64,000 nucleotides of DNA from Flavobacterium sp. LC2016-13 (GCF_009707955.1 NZ_WMDQ01000001.1:248001-312000); one strand, 5' to 3'; positions 17,843-27,363 are shown, counted from the stretch's first letter. The notes: generated by a model not told the origin, from the sequence alone. A program made the numbers and translations.

Positions 17843-19906
17843 TTAATGGTAAGGAACTACAACTCTTCCAAGTTTTCTTGAAAAATTATTCAGCAATTTT
17901 GAATAGTCTACAACCATTGACAATAGTTCTGAATTATCTTCTTGCGGGTCTGACAGCAATGAATTTTTTAATTCATGGATAATTTTAGAAACCAAATACC
18001 AACGCATAGAAAAAATAGTATCTGAAACATTTTGCTCTATGGTTTCTGTTTTATGTTTCGGAAAAATATTTTGCCCTTCCCAGTTGTGAATGGTTACTTT
18101 TTCATCTTCCATTAAAATATTGGTCACTTCCTGCGCAAAATCAGGATGAAGATGCATCAAATATTTATCTAAACTAAACGTTTCATTTTGATTGTAAAAA
18201 TCGATCAAACCTTTAAAAATATCCTGAAATAGTTGATTTGATAATTCTACTTCGTCTTCCTGAAGACTTAAATATACTTTTTCGTAAACTTTATATTTTC
18301 TTTTTTCTGAAACTTCTTTTACAACTCCTTCTTCATCTGCTTTTAGGAAAACATCTTCAAAATCTTCCAAAACGTTTCCGTAAAGCAATAATATTTCGAT
18401 AATTTTTCTTTCGAAACCGTACAAAATATCTACTTTTTCTGCCTGTTGCTGCGGATATCCCGGCTCTTCATGATAACCTTCCGGCGGCCCTGTTCTTGGA
18501 TCTTCCGGATCTCCTCCTGAATATCCAGTCTGTTTTGGGTTTTGGTTTCTAAAAACTTCAAAAGGTTTTTGTTCCTGCTTTTGCTTTTTATTAGCTTCTG
18601 CAACATCTTTTTGAATCAACTGCGCCAATGTACTCATAAGCACCTGTTCAGAAATATCCATTATTCTGGCACATTCCTGAATATATACTTCACGCTGAAT
18701 ACGATCTGGAATTTTAGAAATACTACTAACCATATCCCTAATCAAGTCGGCTTTTTTTATAGGATCGTTTTTAGCATCGCCCATCAGGATCGAAGCCTTA
18801 AACTGTATAAAATCTTTACTGTTTTCTTCTAAATATTGTACTAAATCATCGTGAGAATTTTTTCTGGCAAAACTATCCGGATCTTCTCCATCAGGAAAAG
18901 AACAAACCCTAACGTTCATTCCTTCTTCCAGAATTAAATCAATTCCTCGAATAGAAGCTCTTAAACCGGCAGCATCACCATCAAAAAGCACGGTAATATT
19001 TCTTGTCAAACGATTAATTAACCGAATCTGATCTGGCGTCAAAGCCGTTCCTGACGATGCTACGACATTCTCAATTCCGGCCTGATTAAACTGAATTACA
19101 TCGGTATAACCTTCAACTAAGTAACAATTATTTTGTTTGGCTATAGCTTGTTTTGCGTGGTAAATACCATAAAGCACTTTACTTTTATGGTAAATATCAC
19201 TTTCAGGTGAGTTCAGGTATTTTGCTGCTTTTTTATCATTGGTCAAAATACGTCCTCCAAAACCTAAAACACGTCCCGACATACTTTGTATCGGAAACAT
19301 AACTCTGCCTTTGAAACGATCAAAAGGACGATCTTCTCTTGCTATTGTTAAACCTGTACTTTCTAAATATTCTAATTTATACCCTTTTCCAAGTGCTTCT
19401 TTTGTAAATGCATCCCAGGTTTCGGGAGAATATCCCAAACCAAATTTTTTGATGGTTTCGTTGGTAAAACCTCTTTCTTTAAAATAAGAATATCCAATTG
19501 CTTTTCCTTCTTCAGAATTTAAAAGCACGTCCTGAAAATATTTTGATGCAAACTCAGAAACCAGATACATACTTTCGCGCACATCTGTTATTGCTTTTTC
19601 TTCGTCTGTTTGTTCGGTTTCTTCAATTTCGATATTGTATTTTTTGGCTAAATACCGAATGGCTTCGGGATAGGTAAATTGTGAATGTTCCATCAGGAAT
19701 TTTACAGAATTTCCTCCTTTTCCTGTACTAAAATCTTTCCAGATTTGTTTTACAGGCGAAACCATAAACGACGGAGAGCGTTCATCTGAGAACGGACTCA
19801 AACCTTTGAAGTTACTTCCGGCGCGTTTTAAATTTACAAAATCACCAATAACCTCCTCTACACGAGCGGTTTCAAAAACAGTATCAATTGTATTTTGTGA
19901 AATCAA
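17843..19906 (-). CDS. dnaG: DNA primase DnaG lacking the zinc ligands (TTG start)
   Basis: Makes RNA primers at the replication fork. TOPRIM motifs are intact: EGYTD (265-269) and FDGDAAG (308-314); RFKGRVMFPI (197-206) is also present. The N-terminal CHC2 zinc region is recognisable but the ligands are replaced: GLSPFSDERSPSF (35-47) where most bacteria have Cys and His, and KDFSTGKGG (57-65) where a Cys pair is expected. The start is chosen at TTG 19906, giving MISQNTIDTVFETARVEEVIGDF-like homology; an upstream in-frame TTG at 19954 would add 16 unlikely residues and overlaps a TACTTTTA -7-like element. The length is 687 aa. The C-terminal helicase-binding region is long and diverged. Confidence 0.95.
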   Translation of the reverse strand: MISQNTIDTVFETARVEEVIGDFVNLKRAGSNFKGLSPFSDERSPSFMVSPVKQIWKDFSTGKGGNSVKFLMEHSQFTYPEAIRYLAKKYNIEIEETEQTDEEKAITDVRESMYLVSEFASKYFQDVLLNSEEGKAIGYSYFKERGFTNETIKKFGLGYSPETWDAFTKEALGKGYKLEYLESTGLTIAREDRPFDRFKGRVMFPIQSMSGRVLGFGGRILTNDKKAAKYLNSPESDIYHKSKVLYGIYHAKQAIAKQNNCYLVEGYTDVIQFNQAGIENVVASSGTALTPDQIRLINRLTRNITVLFDGDAAGLRASIRGIDLILEEGMNVRVCSFPDGEDPDSFARKNSHDDLVQYLEENSKDFIQFKASILMGDAKNDPIKKADLIRDMVSSISKIPDRIQREVYIQECARIMDISEQVLMSTLAQLIQKDVAEANKKQKQEQKPFEVFRNQNPKQTGYSGGDPEDPRTGPPEGYHEEPGYPQQQAEKVDILYGFERKIIEILLLYGNVLEDFEDVFLKADEEGVVKEVSEKRKYKVYEKVYLSLQEDEVELSNQLFQDIFKGLIDFYNQNETFSLDKYLMHLHPDFAQEVTNILMEDEKVTIHNWEGQNIFPKHKTETIEQNVSDTIFSMRWYLVSKIIHELKNSLLSDPQEDNSELLSMVVDYSKLLNNFSRKLGRVVVPYH

Positions 19907-19976
19907 AACGTAAAATTTTTTAAAATTGAGAGCCTGTAAAAGTACATAAATCAATCTTGAAATTTGAAATTTTTAC

Positions 19977-20010
19977 ACAAAAAAAGTGCCTCTTTCGAAG
20001 CACTTTTTCT
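19977..20010 (-). terminator. Terminator after the outer-membrane protein gene
   Basis: The stem AAAAAGTGC/GCACTTTTT with a T tract on the minus strand ends the sigma-factor operon before dnaG. Confidence 0.8.
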
Positions 20011-20033
20011 ACTAACTAAACTCAACTCAATTT

Positions 20034-21083
20034 TTAATTTAAATCAAAACGCAATCCTAATGAAATGTTTTTTTCTTCTACTAAATTATCCTGAAACAAT
20101 GGGTTTAAATCGTATTTCAAATACAAACTAACCGCTTTGTAACCTATATAAGAACTAAGTCCGTAAATAAAATTATTGACATTATAATCGCCTTTTATAG
20201 TTGTTTTATACTTTAAATCTTCTTCTTCAAATTTTAAAATTTGTTTTGATTTTACGTTGATTCCAGCATAACCACCAATCCCGAAACGGAAACTTTCATG
20301 CGTTCTGAAATAGGTTTTTCCGTCACTGTATTTAGGTCTGGAGAAATCGAATTCTAAATGTACTGGCGCCACTAAATAGACATTTCTAAAACGTGATTCG
20401 GTCAAATGTATGGGATTAACTTCTAAGTTAGTCTGATCTCCGTTTACAACAAAACTTCTGTTATCTGTTGGGCGAATATTGTTATACATTAATGATAATC
20501 CATATTTAGCATGCAATAAATTATCTGTTTTTATTAATCTGGTATTATACGTTAAACCCCATTCGTAAAAATGTGAACTCATAAAACCATAATTAGAATC
20601 CTGAAGTTTTCCGTCGACCATCATATTATTTAAACCCATTGCAAATACAAATTGCGAAGTCGTTCTTCTCTCGCCATAAATAGAATCTTTATGTCGTTTA
20701 CCGCTCCAGGTTTTATCATCCCAGTGCAAAATCAAAGCATGTCTCTTTGTTGAATCTTGTTCTTTGATTTTTCCATCTACTTTTTGTTGTACTAAATCAT
20801 TAAGTTCATTTTGTGCCAAAGTCACTTTTTCTTCAATAATAACAGCTCTTGCCTCGGCTAACTCTTTTTTTCGCTTTTCGGCCACTTCCATCGTTATCCT
20901 TCCGTTAGACAACTGAACATTTACAGCTTCGATTTCTTGTTTTAAAGCTTCTTTTTCTTCTTTTGTAATCTTCTCGATTTTGTTGGCAATATCTTTTGCT
21001 CTTGATTCAAAAGTTTCCTGTCCAAGCACTTTGCTGACAAATAAAAAAAATAAAATTACGAGGTAAACGGTAAAATTTTTCAT
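20034..21083 (-). CDS. Outer-membrane beta-barrel protein with coiled-coil N-terminus
   Basis: Protein of 349 aa with a signal peptide (cleavage near residue 21, after VLG). Residues 25-115 are rich in Lys, Glu and Ala and form a likely periplasmic coiled coil. The rest alternates aromatic and polar residues and ends in LGLRFDLN, as outer-membrane barrels do. It is the third gene of the sigma/anti-sigma operon, so it may be a target or part of the signal path. No specific function is recognised. Confidence 0.75.
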   Translation of the reverse strand: MKNFTVYLVILFFLFVSKVLGQETFESRAKDIANKIEKITKEEKEALKQEIEAVNVQLSNGRITMEVAEKRKKELAEARAVIIEEKVTLAQNELNDLVQQKVDGKIKEQDSTKRHALILHWDDKTWSGKRHKDSIYGERRTTSQFVFAMGLNNMMVDGKLQDSNYGFMSSHFYEWGLTYNTRLIKTDNLLHAKYGLSLMYNNIRPTDNRSFVVNGDQTNLEVNPIHLTESRFRNVYLVAPVHLEFDFSRPKYSDGKTYFRTHESFRFGIGGYAGINVKSKQILKFEEEDLKYKTTIKGDYNVNNFIYGLSSYIGYKAVSLYLKYDLNPLFQDNLVEEKNISLGLRFDLN

Positions 21084-21144
21084 GATTGATTGTTGATTGA
21101 TTGATGATTATTTAATTGTGAATTATAATTATGAATTTTAAAAT

Positions 21145-21186
21145 CTTGATTCTTTATTCTATTCTCTATCTTCTTCATTCTTTATT
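21145..21186. repeat. Six 7-nt tandem units in the gap between anti-sigma and barrel genes
   Basis: Plus-strand units CTTGATT, CTTTATT, CTATTCT, CTATCTT, CTTCATT, CTTTATT follow one another without a break. The other half of the 105-nt gap holds GATTGATT-type repeats. No paired arm was found. Confidence 0.5.
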
Positions 21187-21188
21187 CC

Positions 21189-21929
21189 CTACTCTTGGTG
21201 ATTCCGGTTTCCTAAAGCCACTTTTACTGTCTGATAGTTTTTATTGACTTTTGTAATTACTTTTTCCCTAAATGAAAGTTCCAGTTCGCCGTCGACCTGA
21301 TTTAGTAAATCGGCAGCATTAATTTTTACTTTTGCTTTTTTAACAGCACTTTCAGCTACGTTTTTTTCAGCTGTTTCTAATAATTGATCTACATTTTCTT
21401 TTTTAGGATTTTCAGCAATTACGGTTTGAACAGTATTTGATTGTTTTTCTTGATTGTTTTTGATGATGATTGAAGACTCCGCTATTTGATTTGGTTCGTT
21501 TTTAATGTTTTTATTTGATTTCTGATTAAGACTATTTTCTTGCTTATTTGATTTTTGTACCGAAATTTCTGTTGAAGTTTTTTCTACAATTACAGTTTCA
21601 GTTTGAATTGAATCAACATTATTTAAAATTGGTTTTGCAACAGAATCTTTTTTGGAATTTTCTTTAACAACTACACTTTTAGGTATTTCAGTCGTATTTT
21701 TCTTTTGATTCAAAAAGAAAGTTCCAACCAATAAAAACCCAACAATGCTGGCAGCGATATAAAGCCATTTGTTTTTTCTGGTTTGCATTGAATGAAATTG
21801 AGCTGTTGGTTTCTGTTCTTCGGCAATACTCAACATTGCATCTAATCGATCCCAGGCTTTGTTACTTGGCTCAATTTTGCGTTGGTTTAGTTTATCACGG
21901 AAATCCTTTTCAAAATTATTCGGTTCCAT
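21189..21929 (-). CDS. Probable anti-sigma factor, single membrane span
   Basis: Protein of 246 aa: residues 1-50 are cytoplasmic and start EPNNFEKDFRDKLNQRKIEPS, a common opening in flavobacterial ECF anti-sigma proteins; one membrane helix lies at about 55-74; the remaining 170 residues are periplasmic, low-complexity and rich in Lys, Asn, Glu, Ser. The start overlaps the sigma factor gene by 14 nt, indicating coupled translation and a 1:1 partnership. No zinc-binding ZAS motif (HxxxCxxC) is visible. The role is inferred from topology and gene order. Confidence 0.75.
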   Translation of the reverse strand: MEPNNFEKDFRDKLNQRKIEPSNKAWDRLDAMLSIAEEQKPTAQFHSMQTRKNKWLYIAASIVGFLLVGTFFLNQKKNTTEIPKSVVVKENSKKDSVAKPILNNVDSIQTETVIVEKTSTEISVQKSNKQENSLNQKSNKNIKNEPNQIAESSIIIKNNQEKQSNTVQTVIAENPKKENVDQLLETAEKNVAESAVKKAKVKINAADLLNQVDGELELSFREKVITKVNKNYQTVKVALGNRNHQE

Positions 21930-22476
21930 TATCTTGTTTTTTTAATGTATTAATTTGAGTTTGGAGCATTCTTCTTGCGTGTGATAATTGCGATTTCGAT
22001 GTTCCTTCATTTATTCCCAGCATCTTTGCAATTTCATTGTGTTTATAACCTTCAATAGCATATAAATTAAAAACCATTTTATAACCATCCGGTAAGGCAT
22101 CAATTAAAAACTGAATCTGATCTATCGAAAACTGAATGTCTATCGCATTAAAACTTTCTTCGACATATATTTCATCTTCAGTAAATTTTATTTTCTTCTG
22201 AACTCTTAAATAGGATATGCATTCGTTAACCATAATTCTGCGAATCCAGCCTTCAAAACTTCCTTTGTGTTCAAATTTATTTAGGTTGGTAAATACTTTC
22301 ATAAAAGCGGTTATCATGACATCTTCGGCCAATTGAATATCTTTTATGTATTGTCGGCAAACGCTTAACATTTTTGATGAAAACCTGCTGTATATCTGTT
22401 GTTGTGCTTGTCGATTATGTTCGACAGCCAACCTGATAATTTCGGTTTCTTCTTGATGTAAATGAATAATTTTCAT
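21916..22476 (-). CDS. ECF-type RNA polymerase sigma factor
   Basis: Protein of 186 aa with region 2 (about 25-90, including FEGWIRRIMVNECISYLR) and region 4 (about 125-180, LPDGYKMVFNLYAIEGYKHNEIA then SKSQLSHARRML). Regions 1.1 and 3 are absent, as in the ECF group. It heads a sigma, anti-sigma, outer-membrane protein operon. An ECF-type promoter lies 46-73 nt upstream, suggesting that it drives its own transcription. Confidence 0.93.
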   Translation of the reverse strand: MKIIHLHQEETEIIRLAVEHNRQAQQQIYSRFSSKMLSVCRQYIKDIQLAEDVMITAFMKVFTNLNKFEHKGSFEGWIRRIMVNECISYLRVQKKIKFTEDEIYVEESFNAIDIQFSIDQIQFLIDALPDGYKMVFNLYAIEGYKHNEIAKMLGINEGTSKSQLSHARRMLQTQINTLKKQDNGTE

Positions 22477-22521
22477 TAATAAGCGTTCAAATTTTGTTTT
22501 ACTAACAGACTTCTATTAGCA

Positions 22522-22549
22522 TAGACGAGTATCGTTTTAAAATGGTTGC
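22522..22549 (-). promoter_or_regulatory. ECF-type promoter of the sigma factor operon
   Basis: On the minus strand GCAACC (22549-22544) and CGTCTA (22527-22522) are separated by exactly 16 nt. This is the classic ECF -35 (AAC) and -10 (CGTC) pair. It is unlike the TAnnTTTG housekeeping elements in this window and points to autoregulation. Confidence 0.7.
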
Positions 22550-22687
22550 ATGAAGGAGAAAAATTTCAAGAAAAAATATCCCGTAGTGTCGGAACCAAAT
22601 TCCAAAACACAGAAATACACAACTGATTTACAACAAAGTAAATCAATTATCTAATTGATAAATTTTATAATTATCTAATTAAAAAAT

Positions 22688-23665
22688 TTATTTTTTTCTT
22701 TCTATAACGTAATTCACCATTAAGATAAGCGCTGCTTTGAATTCAGAATCGGGGTAATTCTCTAAAAGTGAAAGCGCTTCTTGTTGAAATTCGACCATTT
22801 TATTTTCGGCGTAAGCCAAACCATTATTGTCTTTTACAAAAGCAATCACTTCTTTAACACGTTTTTTATCTTTATTATGGTTTTTGATGGAGTTTATCAA
22901 CCACTTTTTTTCTTGCGGAGTACAAGTATTTAAAACATGAATTAAAGGCAAAGTCATTTTTTGTTCTTTAATATCAATTCCGGTTGGTTTTCCTATAGCT
23001 TCTTCGCTATAATCGAATAAATCATCTTTTATTTGAAAAGCCATTCCGATAAGTTCGCCAAACTTGCGCATATTTTCGACCTGAATATCATCTTCAATTA
23101 CTGATTTTGCTCCAAGAGCGCAACAGGCCGCAATAAGTGTAGCAGTTTTTTTTCGAATGATTTCGTAATAAATATCTTCTGTAATATCAAGTCTTCTTGC
23201 TTTTTCTATCTGAAGCAATTCTCCTTCGCTCATTTCGCGAACGGCTACAGAGATAATTCGGAGTAAATCAAAATCGCCATTGTCTATCGAAAGCAATAAA
23301 CCTTTTGAAAGTAAATAATCACCAACCAAAACAGCAATTTTATTTTTCCAAAGTGCATTAATAGAGAAAAATCCGCGGCGGCGATTACTGTCATCAACCA
23401 CATCATCGTGTACTAAAGTTGCCGTATGAATAAGCTCAATTACAGATGCACCACGATAGGTTCTTTCGTTTACAATTCCACCTGAAACCATTTTTGAAGT
23501 CAAAAAAACAAACATCGGACGCATTTGTTTTCCTTTTCGATTTACGATGTAATAGGTTATGCGGTTTAGTAATGCAACCTTTGAGGTCATCGATTCATGG
23601 AACTTTGTTTCAAAAAGTTCCATCTCGTTAAAGATGGGCTGTTTTATTTGAGAAGTAATATTCAT
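22688..23665 (-). CDS. Polyprenyl diphosphate synthase
   Basis: Trans-isoprenyl diphosphate synthase of 325 aa. The first Asp-rich motif DDVVDD (87-92) and the second DDLFDY (214-219) bind magnesium and the allylic diphosphate; KGKQMRP (44-50) is the IPP-binding region. Likely makes the long polyprenyl chain of menaquinone. Chain length cannot be fixed by eye, so the gene is not named. It stands between the sigma operon and rlmN. Confidence 0.92.
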   Translation of the reverse strand: MNITSQIKQPIFNEMELFETKFHESMTSKVALLNRITYYIVNRKGKQMRPMFVFLTSKMVSGGIVNERTYRGASVIELIHTATLVHDDVVDDSNRRRGFFSINALWKNKIAVLVGDYLLSKGLLLSIDNGDFDLLRIISVAVREMSEGELLQIEKARRLDITEDIYYEIIRKKTATLIAACCALGAKSVIEDDIQVENMRKFGELIGMAFQIKDDLFDYSEEAIGKPTGIDIKEQKMTLPLIHVLNTCTPQEKKWLINSIKNHNKDKKRVKEVIAFVKDNNGLAYAENKMVEFQQEALSLLENYPDSEFKAALILMVNYVIERKK

Positions 23666-24030
23666 TTCGATTCCAAATATACTATTTTAAATAAAAAAAC
23701 GTTGTCTATTTTATGTTAGTATATTAATAATTTATATAATAATTAAGAAAGTACACCAAAATCATTCTCTATTTAAAGACTAATTTGAGTTCATTAATTA
23801 AAGTAAACATATTTGAAATTATTATGAAAACAAATTGACCTAAAAAATAAGAATCCTTTTTGCCCAATGAAAAAAGCATTAAAAACAAGTTCTATCCTTG
23901 TCTTTAATGCTTTTTTATTTTAAAATAATCACATTATTATTTATATAGTCGCTACGGGATACTGTCTTAATTTCTTATCATTTATTTTCTACCGATATTT
24001 TCTACCAATACAAATAAAATGAATTTTATT
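23666..24030. other. Intergenic region between the polyprenyl synthase gene and rlmN
   Basis: A 365-nt region without a credible reading frame. It holds the rlmN terminator at 23871-23917 and must contain the polyprenyl synthase promoter in its left half; no clear TAnnTTTG pair was settled on. Confidence 0.5.
23871..23917 (-). terminator. Terminator after rlmN
   Basis: AAAAAGCATTAAA pairs with TTTAATGCTTTTTT around an inner AACAAG/CTTGT stem; it can work on either strand, and rlmN is the nearest gene reading towards it. Confidence 0.75.
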
Positions 24031-25074
24031 TTATCCTTCTTTATTCGCCAATTGTCCGCAAGCGGCATCAATATCTTTTCCGCGGCTGCGACGAACTTTT
24101 ACTACTACTCCAATATTTTCAAGTGCTTTTATGTAAGCCATAATTGACTCTTCTGAGGCTTGTTGAAACTCTCCGTCATCAATTGGATTGTATTCGATTA
24201 AATTGACTTTGCAAGGCACATATTTACAAAATTTAACCAAAGCATCAATAGACGCTTTGTCGTCGTTAATTCCTTTCCAAACGACATATTCGTATGAAAT
24301 CTTATTTTTTGTTTTTCTGTACCAATATTCTAATGCTTCACGCAGATCTGCCAATGGAAAGTTCTTACTGAAAGGCATAATTCTGGCACGAATTTCATCA
24401 ATAGCCGAATGCAGAGAAACTGCCAACTTGAATTTTACATCATCATCGGCCATTTTTTTAATCATTTTCGGAATTCCTGATGTTGACACCATAATACGTT
24501 TTGGCGACATTCCTAAACCTTCCGGAGATGTAATCATGTCAATAGCTTTAATGACATTATTATAATTCATTAAAGGTTCTCCCATTCCCATAAAAACAAT
24601 ATTCGAAAGCGGATGATTATGGTACAAACGACTTTCTTTATCAATTGCTATAACCTGATCGTAGATTTCTCCCGGTTCCAGATTTCGCATTCTTTTTAAT
24701 CTTGATGTTGCACAAAAATTACAATCTAAACTACAGCCAACCTGACTTGAAACACAAGCTGTTGTTCTGGTTTCTGTTGGGATCAAAACAGATTCTACTA
24801 CTAAACCATCGTGTAGACGAACTGCATTTTTTACTGTTCCGTCGCTACTGCGCTGCATTGTATCAACCTTAATATGGTTGATTACAAAATTATCTTCAAG
24901 CATAGAACGTGTTGTCTTGGCAACATTCGTCATATCATCAAAACTGTGTGCGCCTTTGCTCCATAACCATTCATAGACCTGATTGCCACGAAATGCTTTG
25001 TCATTATTTTCGACAAAAAAATCCCTCAACTGATCTTTTGATAAGGCTCTTATATCTTTTTTCTCAATTTGCAT
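24031..25074 (-). CDS. rlmN: 23S rRNA (adenine2503-C2)-methyltransferase RlmN
   Basis: Radical SAM enzyme that methylates C2 of A2503 in 23S rRNA and A37 of some tRNAs. The iron-sulfur ligands are Cys114, Cys118 and Cys121 (GCSLDCNFC). The two mechanistic cysteines are also present: Cys107 in TACVSSQ and Cys339 in AACGQLA near the C-terminus. GMGEPLMN is seen in the middle. The length of 347 aa is typical. Confidence 0.96.
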   Translation of the reverse strand: MQIEKKDIRALSKDQLRDFFVENNDKAFRGNQVYEWLWSKGAHSFDDMTNVAKTTRSMLEDNFVINHIKVDTMQRSSDGTVKNAVRLHDGLVVESVLIPTETRTTACVSSQVGCSLDCNFCATSRLKRMRNLEPGEIYDQVIAIDKESRLYHNHPLSNIVFMGMGEPLMNYNNVIKAIDMITSPEGLGMSPKRIMVSTSGIPKMIKKMADDDVKFKLAVSLHSAIDEIRARIMPFSKNFPLADLREALEYWYRKTKNKISYEYVVWKGINDDKASIDALVKFCKYVPCKVNLIEYNPIDDGEFQQASEESIMAYIKALENIGVVVKVRRSRGKDIDAACGQLANKEG

Positions 25075-25392
25075 GGTGCAAATTTAAGTATTTGTTCACT
25101 TCTAAAAGTACAAAGTGCCTGTCAATCTATAAAAATCAAAAAATTAACATTTTAAAAAAATTAGTATCACAGGTTGTTTAACTAGGTTTCATGCTGTTTG
25201 TCGAGATAACGCAATACTGAAAACGATGTAGTTATAAATACAATTTTAGTAAAATTTTAACAATGATCTTTATCATGTATCTCACTGAAATATAAGAAGA
25301 TCTTTGATACAAGTTAAAACAACATCCTTAGTACTAAAAGAAAACCGGTCGATTTATTAACTTATTTTTTATAATAAAAACATGACAAAAAA
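25075..25392. other. Divergent promoter region between rlmN and the YceI operon
   Basis: A 318-nt AT-rich region. It contains the palindrome at 25263-25276 described separately. No reading frame, RNA gene or strong hairpin was recognised. Confidence 0.5.
25263..25306 (+). promoter_or_regulatory. ATGAT-N4-ATCAT palindrome and -7-like element of YceI operon 1
   Basis: ATGATCTTTATCAT at 25263-25276 is a 14-bp site with TGAT-N4-ATCA symmetry, the half-site pattern of FNR/CRP-family regulators. GATCTTTG at 25299-25306 resembles the TAnnTTTG -7 box. The same palindrome lies at 28001-28014 with identical spacing to a perfect TAAATTTG box. The position, about 43 bp before the predicted transcription start, suits an activator. 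Confidence 0.6.
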
Positions 25393-25962
25393 ATGAAAAC
25401 CAATAAAATCAAATTATTTGCAATTGTAATTGCTCTTTTCGGAATCACTTCAATTGCTACAGCACAAAAATCATACACATTAGATGACAAATCTACTTTT
25501 TTAGTTGCAGGAACTTCAACGCTTCATGATTGGGAAATGAAATCAGCCTCAGGAACCGGAACAGCAAATTTTACGATAACTAATTCAAAGCTTACTGAAA
25601 TAGAATCTATATCAGTTACTCTTTTGGCAGAAAGCATTAAAAGCGAGAAAAAAAGCATGGATAAAGTAGCGTATGAAACTTTAAAAACTGACAAAAACAA
25701 AAACATAAAATACGTTTTAAAATCTGCAGAAAAAGTAAATGAAACCACTTGGGAATTAACCGGAACTTATACCATTGCCGGAGTTAGCAAAGTGTACAAG
25801 ACTACCGCAAAAGCAACCGTTACAAAAGACGGATTAAACCTCCAAGGATCTAATAAAATCACTTTTACAGAGTTCGGGATGAAATCACCAACCGCAATGC
25901 TCGGAACTATTAGAACAGGACAAGACTTAACTATAAAATTCAATTTAAACTTTAATCTATAA
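25393..25962 (+). CDS. YceI-family periplasmic protein
   Basis: Protein of 189 aa with a signal peptide (cleavage near SIATA-Q, residues 24-25). YceI proteins are lipocalin-like barrels that bind polyprenoid or amphipathic ligands. Signatures seen: VAGTSTLHDWEM, IESISVTLLAESIKSEKKSMD and the C-terminal FGMKSPTAMLGTI with basic and aromatic positions. It lies 5 nt before the outer-membrane protein gene. It is a clear paralogue of the protein at 28133-28726. The ligand is unknown. Confidence 0.92.
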   Translation: MKTNKIKLFAIVIALFGITSIATAQKSYTLDDKSTFLVAGTSTLHDWEMKSASGTGTANFTITNSKLTEIESISVTLLAESIKSEKKSMDKVAYETLKTDKNKNIKYVLKSAEKVNETTWELTGTYTIAGVSKVYKTTAKATVTKDGLNLQGSNKITFTEFGMKSPTAMLGTIRTGQDLTIKFNLNFNL

Positions 25963-25967
25963 ACGCC

Positions 25968-27359
25968 ATGAAGAAAATTTATATTCTATGCATAACATTA
26001 GTCAGCACGTTTGCTGTTAATGCCCAGGTAAGTTTTGGTCATATTCAAAACCAGATTCCACGAAGCCAAAAAGGCATTAATCAATTTGATGTAAAAAAAG
26101 ATACTGTTGCCTATAAAGGACTAAGTGTAGATATGGGAGCTGCATTTGCTCTTCAATTTCAAGCTTTAAATTCGTTTAACGATCAAAAAAACCTGGCTAC
26201 GGCCCCAAATTACCGATTAAATAATTTAGAGAACAACTTCAATCTGCCAAATGCTAATTTTACAATTGGAGCACAATTATATGATGGTGTACGTGTAAAC
26301 TTAGATGTTTATCTGGCTTCCAGACATCACAATGAAACCTGGGTAAAAGGAGGTTATTTGCAAATTGACAAACTTGACTTCATTAAAAAAGATTTCCTTG
26401 CTGATTTCATGCAGTATACAACGATCAAAATTGGTCAAATGGAGAATAACTATGGTGACGCACACTTTAGAAGATCTGATAACGGAAATGCTTTTATAAA
26501 TCCCTTCGTAGGAAACAATATTATGGATGCATTCATTACAGAAATGGGAGCTGAAGTTTATTACAACAGATCTGGTTTTGTGAGTATGATTGGAGTTACC
26601 AATTCGAAACTAAACCAAAACGTTCAGGAAATTGTACCAGCTACTTCTACAGCAGCAAAACCGGATAATAATACAACTATAAGTCCTTCTATTCTTGCAA
26701 AATTAGGCTGGGATAAACAAATCAACAATGATTTGAGAATTAGATTAACAGGGTCTTATTACCATACTGCAAATTCTAGTGGAAATTTATACTCTTCTGA
26801 TAGAGCCGGAAGCCGTTTTTACGGTGTAATGAGCCATGCTGATTACAACATTACAGATCCAACAACCGGAGCAACTATGAGTACTGTAGCAAACAACTTT
26901 GATCCAACTGCAAATAAGGATACAGGAAGATTTAATCCCGGGTACGGAAACTGGGCAACATCTTACATGGTCAACCCATTTATCAAATACAAAGGTTTTG
27001 AGTTTTTTGGAACGTTAGAATTTACTTCCGGAGGAGATTATAAAGGTACAGATGACAGTCGTAAAGTAAATCAATATGTAGGAGATTTAATTTATCGTTT
27101 TGGCGAGGGAGAAAGATTTTATGTGGGCGGAAAATACAATTTAGTTGACGGAAAACTTTCAAATGCAAGTACCGAAGCTATTCAAATAAACAGATTTGAA
27201 GCTGCAGCGGGCTGGTTTATGACTAAAAATGTTTTAGCAAAACTAGGATATGTTGATCAACACTATAAAAACTTTACTCAATTTAACGGAGCAACTCCAA
27301 ACGATCTTTTTGGCGGAAGCTTTAAAGGGATGATGTTCGAAGCAGTAATTTTATTTTGA
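25968..27359 (+). CDS. Outer-membrane porin-like protein of the YceI operon
   Basis: Protein of 463 aa with a signal peptide (cleavage near VNA-Q, residue 19). The mature part has alternating aromatic and polar strands, many Gly and Asn turns and ends in FKGMMFEAVILF, an outer-membrane barrel-type C-terminus ending in Phe. It resembles flavobacterial porins annotated only in general terms. It lies between two YceI-like genes with gaps of 5 and 4 nt, so all three are surely co-transcribed. A joint role in lipid-like or small-molecule handling across the envelope is an inference. Confidence 0.78.
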   Translation: MKKIYILCITLVSTFAVNAQVSFGHIQNQIPRSQKGINQFDVKKDTVAYKGLSVDMGAAFALQFQALNSFNDQKNLATAPNYRLNNLENNFNLPNANFTIGAQLYDGVRVNLDVYLASRHHNETWVKGGYLQIDKLDFIKKDFLADFMQYTTIKIGQMENNYGDAHFRRSDNGNAFINPFVGNNIMDAFITEMGAEVYYNRSGFVSMIGVTNSKLNQNVQEIVPATSTAAKPDNNTTISPSILAKLGWDKQINNDLRIRLTGSYYHTANSSGNLYSSDRAGSRFYGVMSHADYNITDPTTGATMSTVANNFDPTANKDTGRFNPGYGNWATSYMVNPFIKYKGFEFFGTLEFTSGGDYKGTDDSRKVNQYVGDLIYRFGEGERFYVGGKYNLVDGKLSNASTEAIQINRFEAAAGWFMTKNVLAKLGYVDQHYKNFTQFNGATPNDLFGGSFKGMMFEAVILF

Positions 27360-27363
27360 TAAA

